Assembly: GCA_964649665.1 (NCBI GenBank)
Contig: CAZYPU010000040.1
Span: 1-6,897 of the forward strand
From: CAZYPU01 sp964649665
GTDB lineage: Bacteria > Omnitrophota > Gorgyraeia > JABMRN01 > RBG-13-46-9
Length of the DNA stretch: 6,897 bases
Reading direction: 5' to 3'
A program made the translations under genes and the position numbers. Under the pieces are notes generated by a model, which saw only the letters and a program-made list of their open reading frames with translations, searched no databases and was not told the DNA's origin. The first letter of the stretch is position 1. Each line of letters opens with the position of its first letter. Below, piece by piece: positions 1 through 5,497 of the stretch.

Positions 1-881
1 TTTGTCTTCCACCGCTTGTGCATCCAAACCCACTGCTCGGGATGGCGCCTTATGCGTGACTCTACTATCCGCGACCACTTTTGCGTATTAAATACGATGG
101 TTTCTTCTCTTGTTCCATTTTCCTCCAGCTCCATCGGGTCTTCTACGATAAGCCTATGCCGGCTTCCCTCCCGTACCATAAAGCACGGAACGAGCGGCGC
201 CTTGCTTGCCAGGGCTATCGCTACCGGCGCTTTCGGCGTATACGCCGGACGCCCAAAAAAATCCACAAAAATGCCGTCAACCGAATCCATGTCCTGGTCA
301 GCCAGGATGCCTAACATTTCATTGCGTTTAAGAATTCTTAAAATTTTCTTCGGTGAATCGTCCCTGTATATAACGCCTACGCCCACGTAGCTTCTCAGCC
401 GGTTTATAAAGGCATCGTATTTGCCAAAATATATGCGCCGCGCGATTACCGTACCCTTGTAGCCCCTCAAGGTAAAATACGCCGATATGAGTTCCCAGTT
501 GCCGAAGTGCGAGGCAAGCATGATAACGCCTTTTCCCTTTTCAAGGATGCGGTCGATCTTTTCATAAGCGCCTTCCGACTTCACCCACCCATCAAGGGTC
601 TTCGTCGTTAACTTACGAATGCTGATAAATTCAATGCCATTCTTGCATATGTTCGAGAAGACAGCTTTTCCTATTTTCTCGATTTCGGCATCCGTCTTTT
701 CCGGGAAGGCCCTCTTTAGATTATCAAGCGTTCTTTGGCGTTCTTTTTTTAAAAGAGCAAAAACCGCCTCTCCGGCAAGGCCGGCAAGCGTGAGCATAAA
801 ACGAAGCGGCAGAATATTTACTATAAAGGCGCCCATACACGCAAGGTAGTACAGGTAGTATCGCCTTGTCTTAATCTTCAT
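1..881 (-). CDS. lpxL: Lipid A-type (Kdo-dependent) lauroyl/myristoyl acyltransferase, LpxL/HtrB family, C-terminus cut by window edge
   Basis: Reading the minus strand from the ATG at 881 gives 293 codons without a stop, running off the left edge. The protein starts MKIKTRRYYLYYLACMGAF, with a hydrophobic N-terminal segment (about residues 8-44) typical of the membrane anchor. The catalytic HX4E signature is HFGNWE (H125, E130). Further family blocks are LADQDMDSVDGIFVDFFGRP, a T-x-K-A-P-V-A-I-A stretch, and near the end HPEQWVWMHKRWK, which is usually close to the C-terminus, so probably only about 5-20 residues are missing. Members of this family transfer an acyl chain to Kdo-lipid A precursors at the inner membrane. 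An in-frame TAA lies seven codons upstream, which supports this start, although no clear Shine-Dalgarno is seen. LpxL and LpxM specificity cannot be separated by reading. Association with the kds genes fits the role, but about 100 bases and a hairpin separate it from queF. Confidence 0.9.
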   Translation of the reverse strand, partial: MKIKTRRYYLYYLACMGAFIVNILPLRFMLTLAGLAGEAVFALLKKERQRTLDNLKRAFPEKTDAEIEKIGKAVFSNICKNGIEFISIRKLTTKTLDGWVKSEGAYEKIDRILEKGKGVIMLASHFGNWELISAYFTLRGYKGTVIARRIYFGKYDAFINRLRSYVGVGVIYRDDSPKKILRILKRNEMLGILADQDMDSVDGIFVDFFGRPAYTPKAPVAIALASKAPLVPCFMVREGSRHRLIVEDPMELEENGTREETIVFNTQKWSRIVESRIRRHPEQWVWMHKRWKT

Positions 882-922
882 TATTAGCGTAATATATTAG
901 CATATATCAAGGCGCGGCGCAA
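882..922 (-). promoter_or_regulatory. Possible sigma70-type promoter for the acyltransferase gene
   Basis: The region upstream of the ATG at 881 turns sharply AT-rich. On the minus strand TTGCGC (922-917) is followed after 17 bases by TAATAT (899-894). The spacing is right, but the match is only partial: 3 of 6 for the -35 and 4 of 6 for the -10. If used, transcription would start only about 6 bases before the ATG, giving an almost leaderless message, which would agree with the missing Shine-Dalgarno. The remaining bases up to the hairpin (923-949) contain a minus-strand T-run at 929-924 but no gene that I can see. This is a weak candidate. Confidence 0.25.
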
Positions 923-949
923 TAAAAAAGGATGTAGGGGGCGTATTGC

Positions 950-988
950 AAGAAACCACTTCCCCGCCGGGAGGGGAAGTGGTTTCTT
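950..988. repeat. Palindromic repeat unit, copy 1, immediately downstream of queF
   Basis: This is a perfect inverted repeat with 16-base arms (950-965 and 973-988) around a 7-base GC-rich loop. Its central 22 bases (958-979, beginning ACTTCCCC and ending GGGGAAG) are identical to two units inside queE (1507-1528 directly, 1483-1504 as reverse complement). Similarity to the right-hand queE unit continues as GGTTT after one T/C difference at 980. The element begins one base after the queF stop codon at 990-992. Three identical cores within 600 bases, one extragenic and two in a gene, indicate a dispersed repeat family rather than chance. Confidence 0.85.
950..988 (-). terminator. Possible terminator hairpin of the rfaE1-to-queF operon
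   Basis: As minus-strand RNA the palindrome after queF would form a 16-base-pair GC-rich stem whose 3' arm ends GGUUUCUU. The U-rich tract lies within the stem rather than after it, so this is not a textbook intrinsic terminator. Its position right after the last gene of a tight operon, and before an independent AT-rich region, makes a terminator or 3' mRNA-stabilising role plausible. A second T-run lies farther along at 929-924 without a convincing stem. Confidence 0.35.
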
Positions 989-989
989 C

Positions 990-1373
990 CTATCGTTTCC
1001 CGTATTCGCGTTCGACGGTGGTTTTGATACCGCCGCGGAGGTTAAATTCAGTGCGTATGCGCGCGCGGCGCGGCTTGGCGGCTTGGACGAAATCGTCCAA
1101 GATGCGGTTTGTGAGGTGTTCGTGAAAAATGCCGACATTGCGGAAGGCGTGGAGATAGAACTTGAATGATTTAAGCTCAACGCATAGGGCGTCAGGATCA
1201 TAATCGATGTAAAGGGTTGCGAAGTCAGGCAGGCCTGTCTTCGGGCATATGCAGGTAAATTCATTTGTTTCGAGGCGAACGGTATATTTTTTATCCTCAT
1301 ACTTATTTTTCCAGGCCTCTATCTTCGGCAGTTTTAATTTTCGTATGTCTTTCTGCAACCCTTTATACGTCAT
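990..1373 (-). CDS. queF: NADPH-dependent preQ0 reductase (7-cyano-7-deazaguanine reductase), type I QueF
   Basis: This 127-residue protein has the length of single-domain (type I) QueF, a cytoplasmic T-fold (tunnelling-fold) enzyme that reduces the nitrile of preQ0 to the aminomethyl group of preQ1 with NADPH. The nucleophile region reads CPKTGLPDFATL, with Cys43 as thioimide nucleophile and Asp50 seven residues later, the spacing expected for the family. The QueF motif ELKSFKFY (Glu66-Tyr73) and the RNVGIFHEH block (Arg78-His86, with His84 and Glu85) follow. The ATG overlaps the queE stop as ATGA, with GGGG five bases upstream as a possible ribosome site. It is the last gene of the run, and its stop is followed after one base by the palindromic repeat. 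All key residues are present, so the identification is firm. Confidence 0.96.
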   Translation of the reverse strand: MTYKGLQKDIRKLKLPKIEAWKNKYEDKKYTVRLETNEFTCICPKTGLPDFATLYIDYDPDALCVELKSFKFYLHAFRNVGIFHEHLTNRILDDFVQAAKPRRARIRTEFNLRGGIKTTVEREYGKR

Positions 1374-2113
1374 TTGATCCCCATGAGTTTGTGAAACTGC
1401 GGTATTATCTCGACACGCCGCGCCTGCTTCTTAAGCATCCTTCTGAAATACTTCAGTCTTTCGGGCTTTGCTTTTAAAACCGCTTCCCCTCCCGGCGGGG
1501 AAGTGAACTTCCCCGCCGGGAGGGGAAGCGGTTTTATGCCGCCCTCCGGAGGAGTGACCGGCTGCAGTACAACGATTATGTCCATTTTTGCCTTTTTTAT
1601 TAACTGCGCGAGGCGCATTACATCCTCGGTGGTGGTCTCAGAAGTAATAACCGCTTTAATAAAGATTTTTTTGTTTTTGGCAACCTTCAAAAATCTTTCG
1701 TGCTTTTTCCACAAGCTCCCGCTTCCTGTCGAAGAAGGGAGCTTGATGTCCATGGCTATTGTATCAACATAGTCGATTATACCGGAAAGCTGCCGGTGGA
1801 GAGTGCCGTTTGTTTCGAGATAAACGGGTTTTTTATAAAAACTGCCGTATTGCCGCAGGAAATTTTTTATGAAGCCGGCCTGAAGCAGGGGCTCCCCGCC
1901 GGTAAAAGAAACAGAATGGTAGGGCTCTCTCTGTTCTGACATTTTAACGCAAAGATCATCCGGAGTGAGTGTTTCGTAAGAGGAAGGCTTGGTATCGCAA
2001 AAATCACAGGATAGATTGCATCCATAAAACCTGACGAATAGTTGCGGGAGGCCAAGATATATGCCCTCGCCCTGTATGGATGTGAAAACTTCGGAAATTT
2101 TAGCTTTTCTCAT
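1370..2113 (-). CDS. queE: 7-carboxy-7-deazaguanine synthase (radical SAM), with a repeat-derived insert near the C-terminus
   Basis: QueE rearranges 6-carboxy-tetrahydropterin to 7-carboxy-7-deazaguanine using SAM, a 4Fe-4S cluster and Mg2+. The 247-residue product opens with the family pattern FTSIQGEG, followed by the cluster motif CNLSCDFC (Cys32, Cys36, Cys39), the SAM-binding SFTGGEPLLQ (about 69-78), LETNGT, AMDIKLP, a late VVLQPVTP, and the terminal block IIPQFHKLMGIK. Between LQPVTP and that block, residues 193-213 (KPLPLPAGKFTSPPGGEAV and neighbours) are encoded entirely by the palindromic repeat at 1475-1536. The stretch is proline- and glycine-rich, and I do not recognise it as part of the family. 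It is in frame, lies after the core motifs, and leaves the C-terminal motif intact, so the enzyme is probably active. The start overlaps the end of queC by 14 bases, and its stop overlaps queF as ATGA. Confidence 0.95.
   Translation of the reverse strand: MRKAKISEVFTSIQGEGIYLGLPQLFVRFYGCNLSCDFCDTKPSSYETLTPDDLCVKMSEQREPYHSVSFTGGEPLLQAGFIKNFLRQYGSFYKKPVYLETNGTLHRQLSGIIDYVDTIAMDIKLPSSTGSGSLWKKHERFLKVAKNKKIFIKAVITSETTTEDVMRLAQLIKKAKMDIIVVLQPVTPPEGGIKPLPLPAGKFTSPPGGEAVLKAKPERLKYFRRMLKKQARRVEIIPQFHKLMGIK
1475..1536. repeat. Double palindromic repeat inserted in frame in queE (copies 2 and 3)
   Basis: This is a 62-base perfect inverted repeat, with arms 1475-1504 and 1507-1536 (30 bases each) separated by only GA. 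Each arm contains the same 22-base core as the repeat after queF, the two cores being in opposite orientation (1483-1504 reversed, 1507-1528 forward). On the queE strand it contributes residues 193-213 without a stop. The head-to-head pairing recalls E. coli BIMEs, and the in-frame placement recalls Rickettsia palindromic elements; those comparisons are analogies, not identifications. In queE mRNA the arms could form a very stable stem close to the 3' end of the gene. Confidence 0.88.
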
Positions 2114-2765
2114 AATATGGATCGTTTACGCCCAGCTCCCTGAAAGCACGCTCCCGAAAAAGGCAACTATCGCACCGGTGACAAGGGGCCTTCCCGCCTG
2201 CATAACAAGACCACGTAAGCCAAAGAGGAACCCCGAGGCGAAGCCCGGTTTTTATGATCTCTTTTTTGTTTTTATCTACAAGAGGCGCGTAAATTCTGAT
2301 ACGCGAGGACGCCTTCGTACCCCTCGCAACCGCTTTTTGAAAGGCATCAAAAAACCCTCTCCGACAATCAGGATAGCCGGAATAATCCTCCGAGTGGGCG
2401 CCGATAAATACAGCATGCGCTCTTTGGCTCTCGGCAAATGAGGCGGCAATACTTAAAAAGATCAGATTGCGCGCCGGCACATACGTTGACGGTACGCCTT
2501 TTTTTATTTCACTAAAAGAGCGGTTGGCCGGAAGGCGCTTTTTTTGATCGAGAAGGGCGCTCGAGGCAAGCGGAAAGTCGAACTTAACGATTTTTTGCCT
2601 CGCGCGCGCTTTTTTTGCGATTCTTTTCGCCGCAATTATCTCTTTGCTGTGCCTCTGGCCATAGTCAAAGACCAGTGCCGTAGGACGAAACCCCCTCTCC
2701 CTGGCGAGGTAGAGTGTAACGGCAGAATCGATCCCGCCGGAAAGGAGTACTACGGCTTTTTTCAT
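2100..2765 (-). CDS. queC: 7-cyano-7-deazaguanine (preQ0) synthase
   Basis: QueC uses ATP and ammonia to turn 7-carboxy-7-deazaguanine into preQ0 in the cytoplasm. The 221-residue product has the N-terminal PP-loop SGGIDS (Ser9-Ser14), FDYGQRHSKE soon after, the substrate-binding region STYVPARN, the block GAHSEDYSGYPDCR, and a C-terminal zinc site WSCYAGGKAPCHRCDSC whose ligands are Cys187, Cys195, Cys198 and Cys201. Length and motif order match the family, with nothing missing. Its ATG overlaps the queD stop (ATGA at 2765-2762), and its last 14 bases overlap queE, so translational coupling is likely. The Shine-Dalgarno is weak, which fits coupling. Confidence 0.96.
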   Translation of the reverse strand: MKKAVVLLSGGIDSAVTLYLARERGFRPTALVFDYGQRHSKEIIAAKRIAKKARARQKIVKFDFPLASSALLDQKKRLPANRSFSEIKKGVPSTYVPARNLIFLSIAASFAESQRAHAVFIGAHSEDYSGYPDCRRGFFDAFQKAVARGTKASSRIRIYAPLVDKNKKEIIKTGLRLGVPLWLTWSCYAGGKAPCHRCDSCLFRERAFRELGVNDPYYEKS

Positions 2766-3118
2766 TTTTCAAAACTGGCTGACGAAGTATCGGTTTCCCA
2801 AACAGATACCCTGAGCCTCCCCCCTACGATGCGGGTGAGTTTTTGGTATATGTAACGGGCAATGTTTTCGGACGTCGGATTTTCCTTCTTAAAGGCCGGG
2901 AGCTCGTTTAAATGCGTATGGTCAAGCGGCAAGAGTACTTTTTTTAATTTATTTTTTAATTCCCCAAAATCCATCACCATGCCGGATTTGCCCAGGGTTT
3001 TGCTGCGCAAAACGGCCTCCACCTTCCAGTTGTGCCCGTGAAGCGCTTCGCACTTTCCTTTATAATGCCGCAGATTATGCGCGCTGGAAAACGTTTCTAC
3101 AACTTTTATTTCGTACAC
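2762..3118 (-). CDS. queD: 6-carboxy-5,6,7,8-tetrahydropterin synthase (6-pyruvoyl-tetrahydropterin synthase family)
   Basis: QueD converts 7,8-dihydroneopterin triphosphate to 6-carboxy-tetrahydropterin, the step before QueE. With the GTG start at 3118 the protein has 118 residues, the usual length. The zinc ligands are His14 (FSSAHNL) and His27/His29 (LHGHNW), the catalytic cysteine is Cys23 (GKCEALHGH), the Asp-His pair is Asp66-His67 (LDHTH), and the substrate-anchoring glutamate is Glu108 (VWETDT). I chose this start because family members begin almost directly with Y/F-E-I-K-V and because it sits 2 bases after the kdsC stop. A second in-frame GTG at 3154 has a better AGGA ribosome site and would add 12 residues (VGRGNPPVLRVN) while overlapping kdsC by 34 bases, so the start is uncertain. 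The function is clear. The stop overlaps queC. Confidence 0.94.
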   Translation of the reverse strand: MYEIKVVETFSSAHNLRHYKGKCEALHGHNWKVEAVLRSKTLGKSGMVMDFGELKNKLKKVLLPLDHTHLNELPAFKKENPTSENIARYIYQKLTRIVGGRLRVSVWETDTSSASFEK

Positions 3119-3120
3119 GT

Positions 3121-3639
3121 TTACTCGAAGTACCGGCGGGTTACCTCGTCCCACTTTTCCTGGCTCTTAAGGATTATTTCACATACCTCTCTCACGGCGC
3201 CATGGCCGCCACGCGCCTGGGTAGTGTAGTGGCACACATTTTTTACGTCCGTAATTGCGTTCGGTACAGCGACGGCAAACCCTACCCTTTTAAGAATGGG
3301 GATGTCTATTAGATCATCGCCGACGAAACAGATTTCTTCTTCTTTAACCCTGAATCTTCGCTTTATGTCACGCAGGGATTTTATTTTATAATGGTTTTCG
3401 TAAAGGCGGTCTATGCTGAGATGTTTTGCGCGTATCTTCACTATTCTGCTAAGCTTTGCCGTTATGATGGCGCACTTTATTTTCGCCCGCTTTAGAAGCA
3501 GGATCCCAAGGCCGTCATTTACGTTGAAATTCTTTATCTCGTCGCCGTAATTGCCTACGACAATCCTGCCGTCGGTGAGAACGCCGTCGACATCCAGAAG
3601 AAGAAGCTTTATACGTTTTGCGCGTTCCTGAATATACAT
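3121..3639 (-). CDS. kdsC: 3-deoxy-D-manno-octulosonate 8-phosphate phosphatase (HAD family, YrbI type)
   Basis: KdsC removes the phosphate from Kdo-8-phosphate, giving free Kdo for activation by KdsB. The 172-residue protein is a capless C0-type HAD phosphatase, and such enzymes work as tetramers. The nucleophile motif is LDVDGVLTDG (Asp16 nucleophile, Asp18 acid/base). Motif II falls at IITAK (Thr60), where most relatives have T-G-R. The conserved lysine is probably Lys85. The metal motif is GDD (Gly107-Asp109, in CFVGDDLIDIP), and the flexible C-terminal tail RGGHGAVRE (143-151) is characteristic of KdsC rather than other HADs. It begins 2 bases after the kdsD stop and ends 2 bases before the preferred queD start, so it is the junction between the Kdo and queuosine blocks. 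Confidence 0.94.
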   Translation of the reverse strand: MYIQERAKRIKLLLLDVDGVLTDGRIVVGNYGDEIKNFNVNDGLGILLLKRAKIKCAIITAKLSRIVKIRAKHLSIDRLYENHYKIKSLRDIKRRFRVKEEEICFVGDDLIDIPILKRVGFAVAVPNAITDVKNVCHYTTQARGGHGAVREVCEIILKSQEKWDEVTRRYFE

Positions 3640-3641
3640 TA

Positions 3642-4613
3642 TTAAACAAGCCCTGCCTTAAGAATGTCCTGGACGTCAAGAAGGCCTACGGGGCGGCCTG
3701 CTTTGTCAACAACGGGGATTTCATCGATTTTTTTCGAGCGCAGGATCTGAAAGGCCTCTGCGGCGAGGCGTTCTTTTTTTATCGTAACGGGCGAGTGCGT
3801 CATGACTTCTTTTATTTTTCTGTTGGCAATGTTCGTCTTGCTGTCAAGGTGGCGCCTGAGATCGCCATCGGTAAATATACCTACGAGAAGACCTTTTTTG
3901 TTTACAACGTTCGCGGAACCGGCTCTGGCTTTTGTGATTTTCAATAAAACGCCCTTTACGCACGAGTTTTCTCTTACTACGGGATTTGCCGCTCCCTTTC
4001 GCATGATGTCTTCCACCTTAAGAAGCAGGCGCTTGCCCAGGCTTCCGCCGGGATGATAAAATGCAAAGTCTTTTTCCTTAAAGCCCTTCTTCTCAAGAAG
4101 CGCTATCGAAAGCGCATCCCCCATTGCAAGCATGACAGTGGTAGAGGTGGTGGGCGCAAGCCCGAGCGAGCAGGCTTCTTTTTTTACGGAAACATCCAGT
4201 ATAAAATCTGCATTCTTAGCAAGCGCCGATTTCGCATTCCCTACGACAGCTATGAGGCGGGCGCCTATTTTTTTGACGATAGGTAAAAGCTTTACAACTT
4301 CCTCTGTTTCGCCGCTGTTGGAGAATGCCAAGAGGCAATCCTCTTTCGTTACCCTGCCCAGGTCCCCGTGCAGGGCTTCGGCCGGGTGGAGATAAAGAGA
4401 CGGCGTTCCCGTAGAAGAGAGCGTTGCGGATACCTTCTGCGCGATAAATCCCGGCTTCCCCATTCCAGTGACAATAATTCTGCCTTTTATCTTTGTCAGG
4501 AAGTTTATGGTTTTTTCGAAATTTTTGTCGATTCTTTTTGCCAGGACAAGAATAGCGCGCGCCTCGATGCCAAGTACGTTTTTTGCCGTTTTCACGCTAT
4601 TTGAGGTCTTCAT
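3642..4613 (-). CDS. kdsD: D-arabinose 5-phosphate isomerase (KpsF/GutQ/KdsD family; SIS plus two CBS domains)
   Basis: This enzyme interconverts ribulose-5-phosphate and arabinose-5-phosphate, the first committed substrate for Kdo. The 323 residues comprise a SIS domain (about 40-175) and two CBS domains (about 200-260 and 268-321). The four catalytic residues known for E. coli KdsD (Lys59, Glu111, Glu152, His193) align with Lys53, Glu105, Glu146 and His187 here, all with the same offset of 6. Supporting motifs are GMGKPGFI, STGTPSLYLHPAEALHGDLG, SNSGETEE, KKEACSLGLAPTTST and HPGGSLGKRLL. Relatives usually have GMGKSGHI, so Ser-to-Pro and His-to-Phe next to the catalytic lysine are mild oddities. 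The ATG lies 4 bases after the kdsA stop. A paralogous role as in GutQ or KpsF is possible, but the kds context favours KdsD. Confidence 0.95.
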   Translation of the reverse strand: MKTSNSVKTAKNVLGIEARAILVLAKRIDKNFEKTINFLTKIKGRIIVTGMGKPGFIAQKVSATLSSTGTPSLYLHPAEALHGDLGRVTKEDCLLAFSNSGETEEVVKLLPIVKKIGARLIAVVGNAKSALAKNADFILDVSVKKEACSLGLAPTTSTTVMLAMGDALSIALLEKKGFKEKDFAFYHPGGSLGKRLLLKVEDIMRKGAANPVVRENSCVKGVLLKITKARAGSANVVNKKGLLVGIFTDGDLRRHLDSKTNIANRKIKEVMTHSPVTIKKERLAAEAFQILRSKKIDEIPVVDKAGRPVGLLDVQDILKAGLV

Positions 4614-4617
4614 CTTT

Positions 4618-5397
4618 TTATCTAACGCTTTCCAGTTTTTTTATTTTCTTTAAAAAGCTTTTCAACCGCGCGAGTTTCAGCATGTTGGGTCCGTCGCTCT
4701 TGGCTTTCCCGGGATTTTCGTGAACCTCCACAAATACCGCGTCCGCGCCGCAGATAACCGCCGAAAAAGCAAGCGGCTCTATGAATTCTCTCTGTCCCCC
4801 GCTTTTCGTACCGAGGCCTCCAGGGATCTGCACAGAATGAGAGGCATCAAAACATACGGGATAACCGAACTTTTTCATGATGAGGATCGAGCGAAAGTCG
4901 CTAACGAGCATGTTGTACCCAAAACTTGTACCGCGTTCGGTAATTATTATATTTCTGTTGCCGGAGCGCTCTATTTTTTCAATAACGTTCTTTACGTCCC
5001 ACGGCGAAAGAAACTGCCCCTTCTTTATGTTGACCGGCTTTCCGGTCTTTGCGGCAGCAATAATGATGTCTGTTTGTCTGGAGAGAAAGGCAGGAACCTG
5101 TATTACATCCAATACACTTTTCGCCTTCCTCGCTTCTTCCGGCGAGTGGATATCGCTAATAACGGGTATCCTGAGCTCGGTTTTTACTTTTTTAAGAATG
5201 GCGAGGCCCTTGGCAATTCCCGGCCCTCTGAAAGACGAAACGGAGGAACGGTTTGCTTTATCGTAGCTAGCCTTGAATATAAACGGTATCTCAAGAGCTT
5301 CCGTTATTTTCTTTATGGCCCGGGCGTGTTTAATGGCGCCGGATTCGGATTCTATGACGCACGGGCCCGCTATCAGGACAACGGGGTTTTTCCCGCC
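4618..5397 (-). CDS. kdsA: 3-deoxy-8-phosphooctulonate synthase (Kdo-8-phosphate synthase), N-terminus lost in assembly gap
   Basis: KdsA condenses phosphoenolpyruvate with arabinose-5-phosphate to give Kdo-8-phosphate. The 259 residues after the gap form almost the whole TIM barrel. In order: GGKNPVVLIAGPCVIES, FKASYDKANRSSVSSFRGPG, IPVISDIHSPEEA, VIQVPAFLSRQTDI, KKGQFLSPWDV, ITERGTSFGYNMLVSDFRS, CFDASHSVQIPGG, SGGQREFIEPLAFSA and VHENPGKAKSDGPNML. Family members are about 270-285 residues and begin about 10-20 residues before this point, so only the start codon and N-terminal tip are missing. The Cys in AGPCVIES, where E. coli has Asn, points to the metal-dependent class of the enzyme. Its apparent continuity with kdsB is an effect of reading through N bases; the two should be treated as separate proteins. 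Confidence 0.96.
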   Translation of the reverse strand, partial: GGKNPVVLIAGPCVIESESGAIKHARAIKKITEALEIPFIFKASYDKANRSSVSSFRGPGIAKGLAILKKVKTELRIPVISDIHSPEEARKAKSVLDVIQVPAFLSRQTDIIIAAAKTGKPVNIKKGQFLSPWDVKNVIEKIERSGNRNIIITERGTSFGYNMLVSDFRSILIMKKFGYPVCFDASHSVQIPGGLGTKSGGQREFIEPLAFSAVICGADAVFVEVHENPGKAKSDGPNMLKLARLKSFLKKIKKLESVR

Positions 5398-5497
5398 NNN
5401 NNNNNNNNNNNNNNNNNNNNNNNNNNNNNNNNNNNNNNNNNNNNNNNNNNNNNNNNNNNNNNNNNNNNNNNNNNNNNNNNNNNNNNNNNNNNNNNNN
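5398..5497. other. Assembly gap, 100 N
   Basis: The run is exactly 100 N, the size commonly used when the true gap length is unknown. It removes the C-terminal end of KdsB and the N-terminal tip of KdsA. Those missing ends alone would need roughly 50-110 bases, so the real gap could be close to 100 bases, or it could be much longer and hide a whole gene. The reading frame happens to stay open through it, which has no biological meaning. Confidence 0.98.

Noticed and set aside
16..849. Several plus-strand open frames at the left end
   Set aside because: They are antisense to the acyltransferase, whose catalytic HFGNWE and C-terminal blocks read clearly on the minus strand.
884..1300. Minus-strand open frame of 138 codons overlapping queF
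   Set aside because: It is out of frame with queF and runs through the palindromic repeat and the promoter region; it has no family features.
1712..1745. Inverted repeat with 9-base arms inside queE (CAAGCTCCC / GGGAGCTTG)
   Set aside because: It encodes the family-consistent DIKLPSSTG region, shares no sequence with the other palindromes, and is not repeated; probably chance.
1890..1915. CTCCCCGCCGG-like stretch resembling the repeat core
   Set aside because: It encodes the conserved radical SAM motif FTGGEPLLQ and has no matching arm; resemblance is due to codon content.
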